Shown here piece after piece: positions 1-7,167 of a stretch of 40,987 nucleotides of DNA; position 1 is the stretch's first letter, and the number at the start of each line of letters is the position of its first letter. The notes below the pieces were generated by a model, which did no database searches, was not told where the DNA came from, and was given only the letters and a program-made list of their open reading frames with translations. Made by a program: the position numbers and the translations under genes. The DNA comes from an uncultured Bacteroidales bacterium (GTDB lineage Bacteria; Bacteroidota; Bacteroidia; Bacteroidales; Bacteroidaceae), in assembly GCA_947303715.1 (NCBI GenBank), contig CAMYYY010000023.1:1-40987 (forward strand), written 5' to 3'.

Positions 1-321
1 TATATAATTAAAATATATAAATAATAATACACTCAAAAATTGCCCACCGAAAATTACGGTTTTCCGCTCCCCGCCTCTTCTCCCCCTCTCTCCCCCGGAA
101 TACTAAAACGAAAATGACCTCTTGACCTCATGACCTCATGACCTCTACGGCTGCCCCCCTCCTTCGCATCATCCCTTTTTCCATGAACCGATGCTCAGAA
201 ATCGAAGGTGACGTGACGAGGAAACCCCACGCTTTGCGCGGCGTGCGATTTAAGGCGGTTTTTATCGCGTCTGAGCGCATCGGAGTCCGCAGATGACATG
301 CGCACTATCCGGCACGGTTTC

Positions 322-337
322 GCGCGCGTACGCGCGC
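322..337. repeat. perfect 16-base GC palindrome
   Basis: The sequence GCGCGCGTACGCGCGC is self-complementary along its whole length. It lies in non-coding DNA with no gene close enough to assign it as a terminator, and no U-run follows on either strand. Function unknown. Confidence 0.7.
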
Positions 338-420
338 TTATACACGCGAGAAAATGACGGCCTGTAAAGGGGGCGCCTGAACGGGGGGATGAGAAATTAG
401 GAACCGATGGAACAGCGAGA

Positions 421-469
421 GCAAAAGAGCTTGCTCCTTTTGCCGTTTCTGTCCCCCGATAACGGGGGA
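421..469. other. two adjacent hairpins, possible small structured RNA
   Basis: Two stems follow each other closely. The first pairs GCAAAAGAGC (421-430) with GCTCCTTTTGC (433-443), with one bulged base. The second pairs TCCCCCG (452-458) with CGGGGGA (463-469) around the loop ATAA. They could belong to an untranslated RNA or a decayed repeat. No promoter was recognised on either side, so an RNA gene is only a possibility. Confidence 0.3.
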
Positions 470-520
470 ACCGAAGGGGGTGTAAAGACCATTGAACGTG
501 ACAGAGGAAGAACGAAGTTC

Positions 521-604
521 AATTAGGAATGAGAAATTAGGAATGAGGCGAAAGCGGTTAGCGGTTAGGGGTTAGCGGTTAAAGGTTAAAGGTTAGCGGT
601 TAGG
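521..604. repeat. short direct-repeat tracts AATTAGGAATGAG and GGTTAGC/GGTTAAA
   Basis: At 521-547 a unit close to AATTAGGAATGAG occurs twice. At 555-604 a seven-base unit (GGTTAGC, GGTTAAA, GGGTTAG variants) is iterated about seven times. The first family returns downstream of the LytTR gene at 33.7 kb and the second, reverse-complemented, at the end of the dipeptidase gene at 3.0 kb. Confidence 0.75.
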
Positions 605-627
605 AGGCGTTTTGTGCTGGAGGGGGC

Positions 628-657
628 AAAAAAAGAGACGCGACATGTCGCGTCTCT
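628..657 (-). terminator. intrinsic terminator after the BlaR1-like gene
   Basis: A perfect 24-base palindrome (634-657, core ACGCGACATGTCGCGT) is preceded on the plus strand by a run of seven A at 628-634. Read on the minus strand this is a strong hairpin followed by a U-run, placed about 45 bases after the stop codon of the leftward BlaR1-like gene. This is the standard form of a rho-independent terminator. Confidence 0.8.
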
Positions 658-700
658 ACTAGGGAAGCCGGTTGGGTGGCTGGCTTACTGCGTCGGAGGC

Positions 701-2176
701 TTAGGGGAGCTTGAACAAAACGGGAAGCGTGAACTGTACGCGCACGTTCTTACCGCGCTGCTGGCCGGGCTTCCACTTCGGCATCATCTGCACCACGCGC
801 AGGGCTTCGGCATCCAACTCGGGCGATACGCTCTTCACGACTTTGGGCTCAACGATGCTGCCATCCTTTTCAACGACAAACTGAACGAGGACTCGTCCCT
901 CCATGCCCTTCTCCTTGGCCTCGGCAGGGTACTTGATGTTTTTCTGGAGGAAGCTCATCATGCCATCCATGCCGCCCTCGAACTCGGGCATCTTCTCCAC
1001 AACGTTGAAGGTCAATTGGTCATAGTCCTCTTCCGTCACCTTTCCTTCTTTGATCTTCTCCTCGATGGAGGCCTTCTTGGTGGTTACCTGAACGACGCCG
1101 TTCGCGCCTCGTGTGCCCCAGACGCTGGTGGCGGCTTCGCCCTTCAGCACATCGACGTGGTCGATGTCTTCGGGCTTCAGGCTTTTGTACACATCGACTG
1201 AAACGACGTTGCCATCGACGACGAACAGGGGATCGGCTTCGACTGCTTCGGACACCTTCTGGGCATCCGCTTCTTCCTTGGCGTTATTGCAGCTGGCTGC
1301 AAGGAGCACGAGGGCTGCCACAGGGAGCACATAGAGCACTTTGAGCCGTGCCCAGGGGCTGGTTTGCTTTTTCATCATCATAAGAATACGTTTTTTAGTG
1401 GAACAATTAGTGAAATTATTGGCTATCGAGTTGAACCTGGCGCCTAAGGCTGTCTCGATAAGTTTCATCTGGTAGTGGCGGGCATCGGTGCCGCTGCGCA
1501 GCATGGCCTCGTCGGCTTCGTATTCGTGGACGGCACGCAGCTCGCGCCCCACGAGCCACGCCGCAGGGTTGAACCACTGGAAGGCCGTGCAGAGCTGGCA
1601 GAGGAGGATGTCCCACGAATGGCCCAGGCGGATGTGCTCGCGCTCGTGGGCGAGGATCATGGGGGCGTTGGCATCGTAGTCCTTATGCGAGACGACGATG
1701 GTGTGCATCCAGCTGAAGGGGGCGTAGTTGCCGTCGTGGAGGACAAGGCGGTTGCCGTCGTCGAGCCGCGTGGAGTCGCGCCGCCCCAAACGGACGTTAC
1801 GCACGATGCCCACGCCCAGACGGACGAGGAAGAACACCACGCCTGCCAGGTAGAGGATGAGGAGAATAGCCTCCCCCGTCCCCTCCTGAAGGAGGGGTGA
1901 CAAGAAGCCCTTCCCTTCAGGGGAGGGTTTGGGAGAGGCCGCGGGTTGGGGGTAGGCTTCGTCAGCAGGGGTGACAACCAGTTCCTCCAGCATCTGGGCG
2001 AAGTCGGCGGCACGGGTGCCCAGGTCGAGATGGACAGCGGGGAGCACCACGCTCAGCACCAGCACGACGAGCAGCACCACGCGGTTGAAGCGATGGAGCG
2101 TATCGCGGCTCAGCAACCACTTGTAGAAGAGGTAGAACAGCGCAAGACTGACAGCGGAAAGGATGAGGTAGTACAT
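701..2176 (-). CDS. BlaR1/MecR1-type M56 metallopeptidase sensor with plug-like and TonB C-terminal domains
   Basis: A 491-residue membrane sensor-protease. Hydrophobic helices lie near residues 3-22, 33-50, 104-124 and 281-297. The zinc motif HEREH is at 177-181, with HEYEAD at 217-222 as the expected third-ligand region. This is the M56 arrangement of BlaR1/MecR1, which in known systems cleaves a BlaI-type repressor after sensing a signal. No penicillin-binding sensor domain follows. Residues 316-368 instead resemble a TonB-receptor plug (LFVVDG, GTRGANGVV) and 397-490 form a TonB C-terminal domain (PEFEGGM, KYPAEAKEKGMEGRV). Similar architectures are common in Bacteroidetes. The BlaI-like repressor gene lies upstream on the same strand. 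Residues 76-102, between helices two and three, are low-complexity and encoded by a palindromic repeat. The inducing ligand is unknown. Confidence 0.88.
   Translation of the reverse strand: MYYLILSAVSLALFYLFYKWLLSRDTLHRFNRVVLLVVLVLSVVLPAVHLDLGTRAADFAQMLEELVVTPADEAYPQPAASPKPSPEGKGFLSPLLQEGTGEAILLILYLAGVVFFLVRLGVGIVRNVRLGRRDSTRLDDGNRLVLHDGNYAPFSWMHTIVVSHKDYDANAPMILAHEREHIRLGHSWDILLCQLCTAFQWFNPAAWLVGRELRAVHEYEADEAMLRSGTDARHYQMKLIETALGARFNSIANNFTNCSTKKRILMMMKKQTSPWARLKVLYVLPVAALVLLAASCNNAKEEADAQKVSEAVEADPLFVVDGNVVSVDVYKSLKPEDIDHVDVLKGEAATSVWGTRGANGVVQVTTKKASIEEKIKEGKVTEEDYDQLTFNVVEKMPEFEGGMDGMMSFLQKNIKYPAEAKEKGMEGRVLVQFVVEKDGSIVEPKVVKSVSPELDAEALRVVQMMPKWKPGQQRGKNVRVQFTLPVLFKLP
1871..1951. repeat. 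in-frame palindromic element inside the BlaR1-like gene
   Basis: This stretch contains the perfect hairpin CCCCTCCTGAAGGAGGGG and a second, imperfect pairing of CCCTTCCC with GGGGAGGG. It encodes Pro/Ser/Glu/Gly-rich sequence (residues about 76-102) in the loop between two membrane helices. The reading frame is kept. Similar CCCCTCC/GGAGGGG units occur in frame in the GH95 gene at 9330-9434. Confidence 0.7.
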
Positions 2177-2196
2177 GATTTTCGGTGGTTATGGAG

Positions 2197-2211
2197 TGCC
2201 CCTTTGGGGCA
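2197..2211. promoter_or_regulatory. small hairpin in the leader of the BlaR1-like gene
   Basis: TGCCCC-TTT-GGGGCA forms a six-base-pair stem about 20 bases upstream of the ATG at 2176, within the 219-base gap between the repressor and sensor genes. It may influence ribosome access or the ratio of the two products. That role is inference from position only. The rest of the gap holds CATGAATTA direct repeats (about 2321-2343). Confidence 0.35.
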
Positions 2212-2395
2212 GAAATTCTACAAAATCTGAATCAAAATTTTACAAAATTAAACTCTTGTCTTTTAGGGAAACGAATCATTTTGTTTATTTTTTTGTTTGC
2301 CTGCGGCGCCACACGAATTAACCATGAATTATCCATGAATTATTTTTGAGAAATTAGTGTCCATTCGTGATTATTCATGTAGCGTCGCAGACTTT

Positions 2396-2776
2396 CTATT
2401 CTTCATTCTTCATCGTACTGAGGAGGGTTATCAGTTCCTGCACCTCGCCTGCGGAGAGGTTCTCCTCCTCGGCAAAGAAGCTGATGAGCGACTTGGCAGA
2501 GCCGCCGAACAGGTTGTCGCGCACCTCTTTCATATACATACGCGTGTACTCGCCCTTCTGCACAGCAGGGTGATAGACGTAGAGGCGCGACTCCTTGCGA
2601 TGCCCCACGAAGCCCTTCTCCTCCAGGATGCGGAGGAACGTCAGCACGGTGTTGTATGCCGGGCGCGGCTCGGCAAACGCCTCGACAGCCTCAGCTACCG
2701 TGGCATGCCGCTTCTCCCACAGGATGTTCATCACCTGCAGCTCGCCCTTGGTCAATGTCTTGGAATCTTCTTTCAT
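2396..2776 (-). CDS. BlaI/MecI-family winged-helix repressor
   Basis: A 126-residue protein from the ATG at 2776. An upstream in-frame start would add ten basic residues unlike the family. The N-terminal half matches the BlaI/MecI winged helix (LTKGELQVMNILWE, then AYNTVLTFLRILEEKGFV), which binds operator DNA as a dimer. The C-terminal half is the dimerisation region, where BlaR1-type proteases cut. The gene lies upstream of the M56 sensor gene on the same strand, the usual pairing, so the two probably form a signal-responsive regulatory unit. No beta-lactamase or other obvious target is nearby. Only 54 bases separate the start codon from the first of three TTAGTTG-type sites that may be its own operator. 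Confidence 0.9.
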   Translation of the reverse strand: MKEDSKTLTKGELQVMNILWEKRHATVAEAVEAFAEPRPAYNTVLTFLRILEEKGFVGHRKESRLYVYHPAVQKGEYTRMYMKEVRDNLFGGSAKSLISFFAEEENLSAGEVQELITLLSTMKNEE

Positions 2777-2830
2777 GACGGTTTTCGTTCTTAATCTTCG
2801 CTGCAAAGGAAACGGATGTTTTCGTTCCGT

Positions 2831-2911
2831 GCAACTAAATCTTTAAGAATTTCGATGAAAAGGGCGATTTTTAAACTATTTTATTAGTTGCAGGACGGAT
2901 TTTATTAGTTG
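2831..2911. promoter_or_regulatory. candidate BlaI-type operator: three TTAGTTGC-like sites
   Basis: GCAACTAA (2831-2838) is the exact reverse complement of TTAGTTGC (2884-2891). A third copy, TTAGTTG, lies at 2905-2911. The last two are parts of an exact 12-base direct repeat, TTTTATTAGTTG, at 2879-2890 and 2900-2911, spaced 21 bases or two helical turns apart. All lie just upstream of the repressor gene, where autoregulation would act. Recognition by the repressor is inferred, not shown. Confidence 0.45.
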
Positions 2912-2950
2912 ATAACACCCAAGGAGGAAAAAGATGCCGACAAATACGCC

Positions 2951-3043
2951 TTCAACCCCTAATCTTTAACCCCTAACCTTTAATCTTTAACCTTTAATCT
3001 TTAACCCCTAACCTTTAACCCCTAACCTTTAACCCCTAACCCT
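2951..3043. repeat. TTTAACCCCTAACC tandem tract containing the dipeptidase stop codon
   Basis: Units of six to seven bases (TTTAACC, CCCTAACC, TTTAATC) are iterated over about 93 bases. The tract overlaps the 3' end of the leftward dipeptidase gene and supplies its last four codons (RVRG) and its TAA stop at 3029-3031. The same unit, reverse-complemented, occurs at 555-604. Confidence 0.85.
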
Positions 3044-3823
3044 CAGCTGCCTGACGGGGAAGGTGAAGTAGGTGTCGGCGAAGGGCTCGTCGCGCAGGGT
3101 GAAGTGCCACCACTCGCTGTCGAGCGGCTTAAAACCGTGGCGCAGCATGGCTGTGCGCAGAATCATGCGGTTGGCAAACTGCTCAGGGGTGATGGAGCGC
3201 CCCACGGGGCTTTTATGGTTATCGCCCGTGTACTCGCCCGTCAGGGGATTGCCGCAGAAGTCGGGGTGGCTCTCAGGGCCGAACCAGTCGAAGGTACCGC
3301 CCATATCGACCTCCTTCTCCGTCGTCATATCGAAGAGCGTCAAGTCCACGGTGCTGCCGCGCGTATGCCCGCTCTTTGCCATGATGTACTCCTGCTCGAA
3401 GAGCACGCTCTTGTCGAGGTCGGGATAGAAATAGCGCTTCATCAGCGTATCGGGCACATCAGCTGCCCAGCGCACAAAATGGTCTACAGCCTTCTGCGGA
3501 CGGTAGGCATCGTAAATCTTCAGCCGATAGCCCTGCGCCATCACATCGTCGCTCACGGCACGGAGGCTGTCGGCAGCACGCTTCGTAAGGAGCGCCGTAG
3601 GCTCCAGATAGCCGTCGATGCGGGTGCCCACAAAGTTATAGGTGCCGAAATAGCGGATTTCCAGAATGGCATCGGGCACGGCATCCGTCAATGTCACAAA
3701 CTGGCTGACGTCCTCCGTAGGAATGCAAACGGGGGCTTTGCGGCTTGTGAAATGCTTCGTGATAACGTAAGCGCCGCTTAGAATCAGGGCGGCAATGAGC
3801 AGCCATAAATAACGCTTTTTCAT
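3029..3823 (-). CDS. D-alanyl-D-alanine dipeptidase, VanX/DdpX-like (peptidase M15D)
   Basis: A 264-residue protein with an N-terminal membrane anchor or signal sequence (residues about 5-20). The M15 zinc site is visible: SGHTRGSTVDLTLF supplies the first His and Asp, and EWWHFT near the end supplies the catalytic Glu and last His. The family cleaves D-Ala-D-Ala. Outside vancomycin clusters it usually serves peptidoglycan turnover in the periplasm, and there is no vanHA neighbour here, so resistance is not implied. The gene starts 21 bases after the lipoprotein gene and is probably cotranscribed with it. The last codons and stop lie inside a simple repeat, so the C-terminal RVRG may be repeat-derived. 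Confidence 0.9.
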   Translation of the reverse strand: MKKRYLWLLIAALILSGAYVITKHFTSRKAPVCIPTEDVSQFVTLTDAVPDAILEIRYFGTYNFVGTRIDGYLEPTALLTKRAADSLRAVSDDVMAQGYRLKIYDAYRPQKAVDHFVRWAADVPDTLMKRYFYPDLDKSVLFEQEYIMAKSGHTRGSTVDLTLFDMTTEKEVDMGGTFDWFGPESHPDFCGNPLTGEYTGDNHKSPVGRSITPEQFANRMILRTAMLRHGFKPLDSEWWHFTLRDEPFADTYFTFPVRQLRVRG

Positions 3824-3844
3824 AGGGTTGAAGGAGTAAAGGGT

Positions 3845-4546
3845 TTACCTGCCTGGGAACTTCTTGAAGAGGCGGTGAAGGAGCTTATATACGTGGGCGC
3901 GATTGAGAGGATCCGATTCCCCATCGACGGAATTGTAGTAGGCCACGGTGTTCCTGTCCCTGTCGGCAACCAGAAGGGTAAAGGCTGCCGAGTAGGGAGA
4001 GCTGGGGTTGAAGTAGGCCGTAAACATGCCTCCCGTAAGAACCGTCGTCAGCACAGCCATGCCCGCAGACAGCGCTATCTCGCCTGCCACGTTGTAGTTG
4101 AGCCGCTTGAATCCGCTTTCGTAGAGCAGCATCAGATAGGGGAAGTCGTTGTCCTCCATCAACTTCCGGAGGGATTCAGGAAGAGTGGTTTCAGCAATAT
4201 CGTAGTTTCTATAACTATATTCACGCGCCAGCGAAGCCAGCTCTGCCCCCTCACGGCCTATAAGACGGTCGAACTCGTCATCGTCAATCTGAATGAATTC
4301 GCTGATGGGGAACTGGGCCATGTTTTCCTCGAGGACCGTGCCCAGCAACTCCGATGCCAGCTGAGAGAGGGAATCGCTATAAGCCGTCTCCCTTCTGGAG
4401 GCTTCGTAGATATCCACATAGGGCTGCACGATGGGGATGGTCTGGGGAGCGTTCTTCTTGAAGTAGGCTGAACAAGTGCGATGGCTGGCACACGAGGTGA
4501 GCAGCAACGCCGACAGGAGAAAAAGGAGTATTGGATAACGTTTCAT
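3845..4546 (-). CDS. hypothetical lipoprotein
   Basis: A 233-residue protein with a clear lipoprotein signal: a basic start, a hydrophobic core and lipobox LLTSC with the acceptor Cys at about residue 19. The mature part is mostly acidic and helical. A Gly/Ala-rich hydrophobic stretch lies near residues 155-175 (GEIALSAGMAVLTTVLTGGMF). I do not recognise the family. In many Bacteroidetes the gene after ricT is gldH, but this protein lacks any obvious GldH likeness and is longer. It sits 40 bases after ricT and 21 bases before the dipeptidase gene, so an envelope role is likely but unproven. Confidence 0.75.
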   Translation of the reverse strand: MKRYPILLFLLSALLLTSCASHRTCSAYFKKNAPQTIPIVQPYVDIYEASRRETAYSDSLSQLASELLGTVLEENMAQFPISEFIQIDDDEFDRLIGREGAELASLAREYSYRNYDIAETTLPESLRKLMEDNDFPYLMLLYESGFKRLNYNVAGEIALSAGMAVLTTVLTGGMFTAYFNPSSPYSAAFTLLVADRDRNTVAYYNSVDGESDPLNRAHVYKLLHRLFKKFPGR

Positions 4547-4558
4547 TCTCGGAAAGAA

Positions 4559-4603
4559 TTAAGAGTTAAGAATTAAAAATTAAAAATTAAGCGTTAGCGT
4601 TGG
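4559..4603. repeat. ATTAAAAATTAA tandem tract spanning the ricT stop codon
   Basis: AATTAAAA-type units are iterated next to GCGTTAGCGTT. The TAA stop of ricT (4587-4589) lies inside the tract, and the last residues (NANA) are encoded by its GC-richer end. Confidence 0.75.
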
Positions 4604-5810
4604 AGTCGGCCTTGTCCGTTTCCCCACGCTGGGGAGCCTCTCCCCTATCTTCTTGAGAGGTGGGCGACTTAACGTCCTTCCCTTCCGAGGAACCTTTCCC
4701 TTCCGAGCGGGCTTGACGGCCTTCGCTGCTGCGACGGTTTTTTTTCTTCTTCTTACGGTCGAAGCGGGTGAGGCTATCCTGCTCCAGCAAGTCGCCAGAG
4801 CCCACGGAGGTGATAGCGCCGTCCTCGGAAAGGGACTCGGGCTTCTTCCCCTCGCGGTTGAGGGCCATGATGTCGAAGGCACGGCGTGCGGAGATGGTGA
4901 CAAGGTTGTCGGCGGAGTTGCGCTCGGTGCTGTAGGTAATGAGACGGCGCAGGATGTCGGCCTTGAAGAAATACCATGTGCCCTCAGCCGTCTCCAGCGT
5001 GACGTCGCGGGCGGGGAAGCGGCGCATGGCCTCGGCATAGGCATCAACCTCGAAGTTCATGCAGCACTTCAGCTTGGCGCATTGCCCTGCCAGCTTCTGG
5101 GGGTTGAGGGTGAGGTCCTGGATGCGGGCGGCACCTGTGGAAACGCTGACGAACGACGTCATCCACGTGGCGCAGCAGAGCTCACGTCCACAGGGTCCGA
5201 AGCCGCCTATGCGCCCTGCCTCCTGACGAGCGCCAATCTGCTTCATCTCGATACGGACATGGAAGGCCTCAGCAAGCACCTTGATGAGCTGGCGGAAGTC
5301 CACACGCCCGTCGGCAATATAGTAGAAGATGGCCTTGCCGCCATCGCCCTGATACTCCACGTCGCCTATCTTCATCTGAAGGCCGAGGTCAAGGGCAATC
5401 TGGCGCGACTCAATCATCGTCTTATGCTCGCGGCGCTTGGCCTCGGCATACTTCTCCATATCCACGGGACGTGCCTTGCGGTAGATGCGGCGCACGGGGG
5501 CATCGTCCTTCACACCAACCTTCTTCATCTGCAGCAGCACAAGACTGCCCGTGAGGGTAACGGTGCCGATGTCGTGCCCAGGGCTGGCCTCGACAGCCAC
5601 GATGTCGCCCTTGTTGAGGTCGAGGTGGTTGCTGTTGAGGTAGTAGCCCTTGCGGGTGTTCTTGAACTGGACTTCGACGTAGTCTGTCTCCTTCAGGTTG
5701 CCGGGGGTGTCGGCAAGGTAGTCATAGACGTGGAGGGGGCAGTCCTGACGGCTGTAGCCGCGGCAGCAGATGCCGTCGTTGGGGATGTATGAGAGTTTCT
5801 CGGGATCCAT
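4587..5810 (-). CDS. ricT: PSP1-domain protein RicT (YaaT-like)
   Basis: A 407-residue protein of the PSP1/RicT family. The N-terminal Cys motif GICCRG is followed by the PSP1 region. Conserved Cys pairs CGRELCC (about residues 208-214) and CAKLKCC (about 244-250) fit the iron-sulfur-binding cysteines known in RicT. In Bacillus RicT acts in the RicAFT complex with RNase Y. Its partners in Bacteroidetes are uncertain. It lies 69 bases after holB, a neighbour pairing also seen in Firmicutes (holB-yaaT). Residues after about 350 are Lys/Ser/Gly/Glu-rich, encoded by repeat-like DNA and probably disordered. Confidence 0.88.
   Translation of the reverse strand: MDPEKLSYIPNDGICCRGYSRQDCPLHVYDYLADTPGNLKETDYVEVQFKNTRKGYYLNSNHLDLNKGDIVAVEASPGHDIGTVTLTGSLVLLQMKKVGVKDDAPVRRIYRKARPVDMEKYAEAKRREHKTMIESRQIALDLGLQMKIGDVEYQGDGGKAIFYYIADGRVDFRQLIKVLAEAFHVRIEMKQIGARQEAGRIGGFGPCGRELCCATWMTSFVSVSTGAARIQDLTLNPQKLAGQCAKLKCCMNFEVDAYAEAMRRFPARDVTLETAEGTWYFFKADILRRLITYSTERNSADNLVTISARRAFDIMALNREGKKPESLSEDGAITSVGSGDLLEQDSLTRFDRKKKKKNRRSSEGRQARSEGKGSSEGKDVKSPTSQEDRGEAPQRGETDKADSNANA
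4604..4745. repeat. repeat-derived low-complexity 3' extension of ricT
   Basis: This part encodes the charged RicT tail. It contains the small stem TCCCCACGCTGGGGA (4620-4634) and two copies of CCTTCCCTTCCGAG(G/C) close to 4677 and 4694. It resembles the GC-rich palindromic units in the BlaR1-like and GH95 genes but is less regular. The tail is dispensable-looking beyond the conserved PSP1 core. Confidence 0.45.
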
Positions 5811-5846
5811 TCTTTTCAGTTAAGCGTTATATATTAAGAAAATATC

Positions 5847-5879
5847 TTGTTGACTCGTTGACTTGTTGACTCGTTGACC
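5847..5879. repeat. TTGACTTG/TTGACTCG tract directly after the holB stop
   Basis: Four copies of an eight-base unit alternate between TTGACTCG and TTGACTTG. The tract begins immediately next to the holB TAG stop (5880-5882). The same unit is iterated in frame inside holB (6952-6986) and, reverse-complemented, inside the GH95 gene (8691-8725). Confidence 0.85.
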
Positions 5880-7148
5880 CTAATTTCTTGCCGCAGCGGA
5901 CTGGCGGAGAAGGATAATCATGCGGAGGCTAAGGTCGAAGAATACCATCTTGGCATTGACGTTTCCCTCGACGTCGCGCTGGGCATCGGCAAGAAGCTCG
6001 GTAATGCCCATGACGTTACACTCGTCCACGAAGGGGGCGAAGCGGGCAGCAAAGGCAGCCTCGTCGCGGTTCATATAATTCAGCGCAGGGGTGCGGAAAT
6101 TGGCGACAAAGCTCTCGCGCGTCATCCGCTGGGCATAGGCCAGAAACTCGCGCTGCGAGGCACGCCCTATCTTGGCTACCTCCTCGCTCCACTCCTTCAG
6201 CTCTTTCAGTTTACGTCCGTAGGCCAGACGCATGAGGCGGATGAAGAGGTCGGTATATTCCTTCGTGGCATCCTCGGCATCCATCAGCTGCATGGCGCGT
6301 GCCCAACTGCCACAAGCGGAATGGGCAAGGTCGGCAGCCATATCGGCAGCGAGGCCGTGGCGCTCCGTCAGCGCAGCAGCAATCTCCGTCTCGGACAGGG
6401 GGCGGAAGTTGATGCGCAGGGTGCGGCTCTGGATGGTGGGGAGCACACGCTCGGCATCGTCGCTCACCATCAGGATGACGGTTTCCGAAGGAGGTTCCTC
6501 AATAAGCTTCAGCAGTTTGTTGGCGCACGACTCGTTCATCCGCTCGGGCAGCCAGAGGATGACGACACGACGTCCACCCTCGCTGGAGCGGAAGCTGAGC
6601 TTGCGGATGAGCTCGTTAGCCTGGGCGGCATAGAGCTCGCCCTGCTGATTATCCGCTCCGGCATCCTGCATCCATTCACCAAGTTCAAGGTAGGGATTAG
6701 CCAGCAGGGCTTCGCGCCAGTCGTAGATGAAATCATCGCTCTGCGGATAGGTGTCGGCATTGCGCCCGCTCTCCCGCTTGAACACGGGCATCATGAAGTG
6801 CACGTCAGGATGTACCAGCTTGTTCATCTTCACGCAGGCTGGACAATGCCCGCAGGAGTCAGAAAGGTCAACTGGTTCACAAGCCAACGAGTCAACAGGC
6901 GGTTCAGGCTCACCAAAAAGCCCTCCCAGTCCCAGCTCTTGGGGAGGTGTCGGCTTGTTGACTTGTTGACTTGTTGACTTGTTGACCTCGTTGCACACCA
7001 GATAGCGGGCAAAGGCAACGGCCATGGGCAGCTTACCCGTACCCGCAGGCCCGGCAAACAACTGCGCATGAGGGATGCGCCCGCTCTCCAGCTGATGCCG
7101 CAGCTGCGCCTTCACCTCTTCCTGTCCGACTATATCCTTGAAAAACAC
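5880..7148 (-). CDS. holB: DNA polymerase III subunit delta'
   Basis: A 422-residue clamp-loader subunit that helps load the beta clamp on DNA during replication. The N-terminal AAA+ domain starts FFKDIVGQEEVK, with Walker-A-like GPAGTGK at 33-39. The zinc module uses C52, C99, C102 and C105. Later come VILWLPERMNESCANKLLKLIEEPP, the Walker B/sensor region, and an SRT finger-type motif (QSRTLRINF). Between C52 and C99 about 45 extra residues (53-97, [10 protein letters not shown] onwards) split the zinc module. This insertion is encoded by a palindromic repeat and is absent from the usual family layout as I know it. Neighbours are metF (19 bases upstream) and ricT. Confidence 0.93.
   Translation of the reverse strand: MFFKDIVGQEEVKAQLRHQLESGRIPHAQLFAGPAGTGKLPMAVAFARYLVCNEVNKSTSQQVNKPTPPQELGLGGLFGEPEPPVDSLACEPVDLSDSCGHCPACVKMNKLVHPDVHFMMPVFKRESGRNADTYPQSDDFIYDWREALLANPYLELGEWMQDAGADNQQGELYAAQANELIRKLSFRSSEGGRRVVILWLPERMNESCANKLLKLIEEPPSETVILMVSDDAERVLPTIQSRTLRINFRPLSETEIAAALTERHGLAADMAADLAHSACGSWARAMQLMDAEDATKEYTDLFIRLMRLAYGRKLKELKEWSEEVAKIGRASQREFLAYAQRMTRESFVANFRTPALNYMNRDEAAFAARFAPFVDECNVMGITELLADAQRDVEGNVNAKMVFFDLSLRMIILLRQSAAARN
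6858..6992. repeat. in-frame palindromic insertion in the holB zinc module
   Basis: One arm is a fourfold TTGACTTG tract (6952-6986). The opposite arm at about 6868-6895 contains GTCAACTGG, CAAGCCAACG and AGTCAAC in inverse orientation, so the whole could fold into an imperfect hairpin. It encodes about 45 residues between the first and second zinc cysteines and keeps the frame. Confidence 0.7.
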
Positions 7149-7167
7149 GCTATTATTCTTTTCTCTT

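Larger units (their letters stand above)
1..627. other. gene-free left margin
   Basis: No convincing coding region is visible on either strand. The first 45 bases are very A/T rich. Four overlapping copies of an eight-base unit close to ATGACCTC lie at about 114-146. The rest is a patchwork of GC-rich palindromes and short repeat tracts, described separately. The stretch ends at the terminator of the leftward BlaI/BlaR1 pair. Confidence 0.6.

Noticed and set aside
3029..3823. Vancomycin-resistance gene
   Set aside because: VanX-like dipeptidases are common outside van clusters and no vanH, vanA or vanS/R neighbours are present.
4653..5792. 379-residue open frame on the plus strand opposite ricT
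   Set aside because: It is exactly antisense to the well-recognised RicT frame and has no family likeness. GC-rich third positions leave the opposite strand open.
5874..6977. 367-residue plus-strand frame opposite holB, and similar long antisense frames at 614-1201, 7138-8241, 21370-22485, 24404-25531 and 34357-35433
   Set aside because: Each lies opposite a clear gene, is His/Leu/Ala-rich in the manner of shadow translation and shows no recognisable domain.
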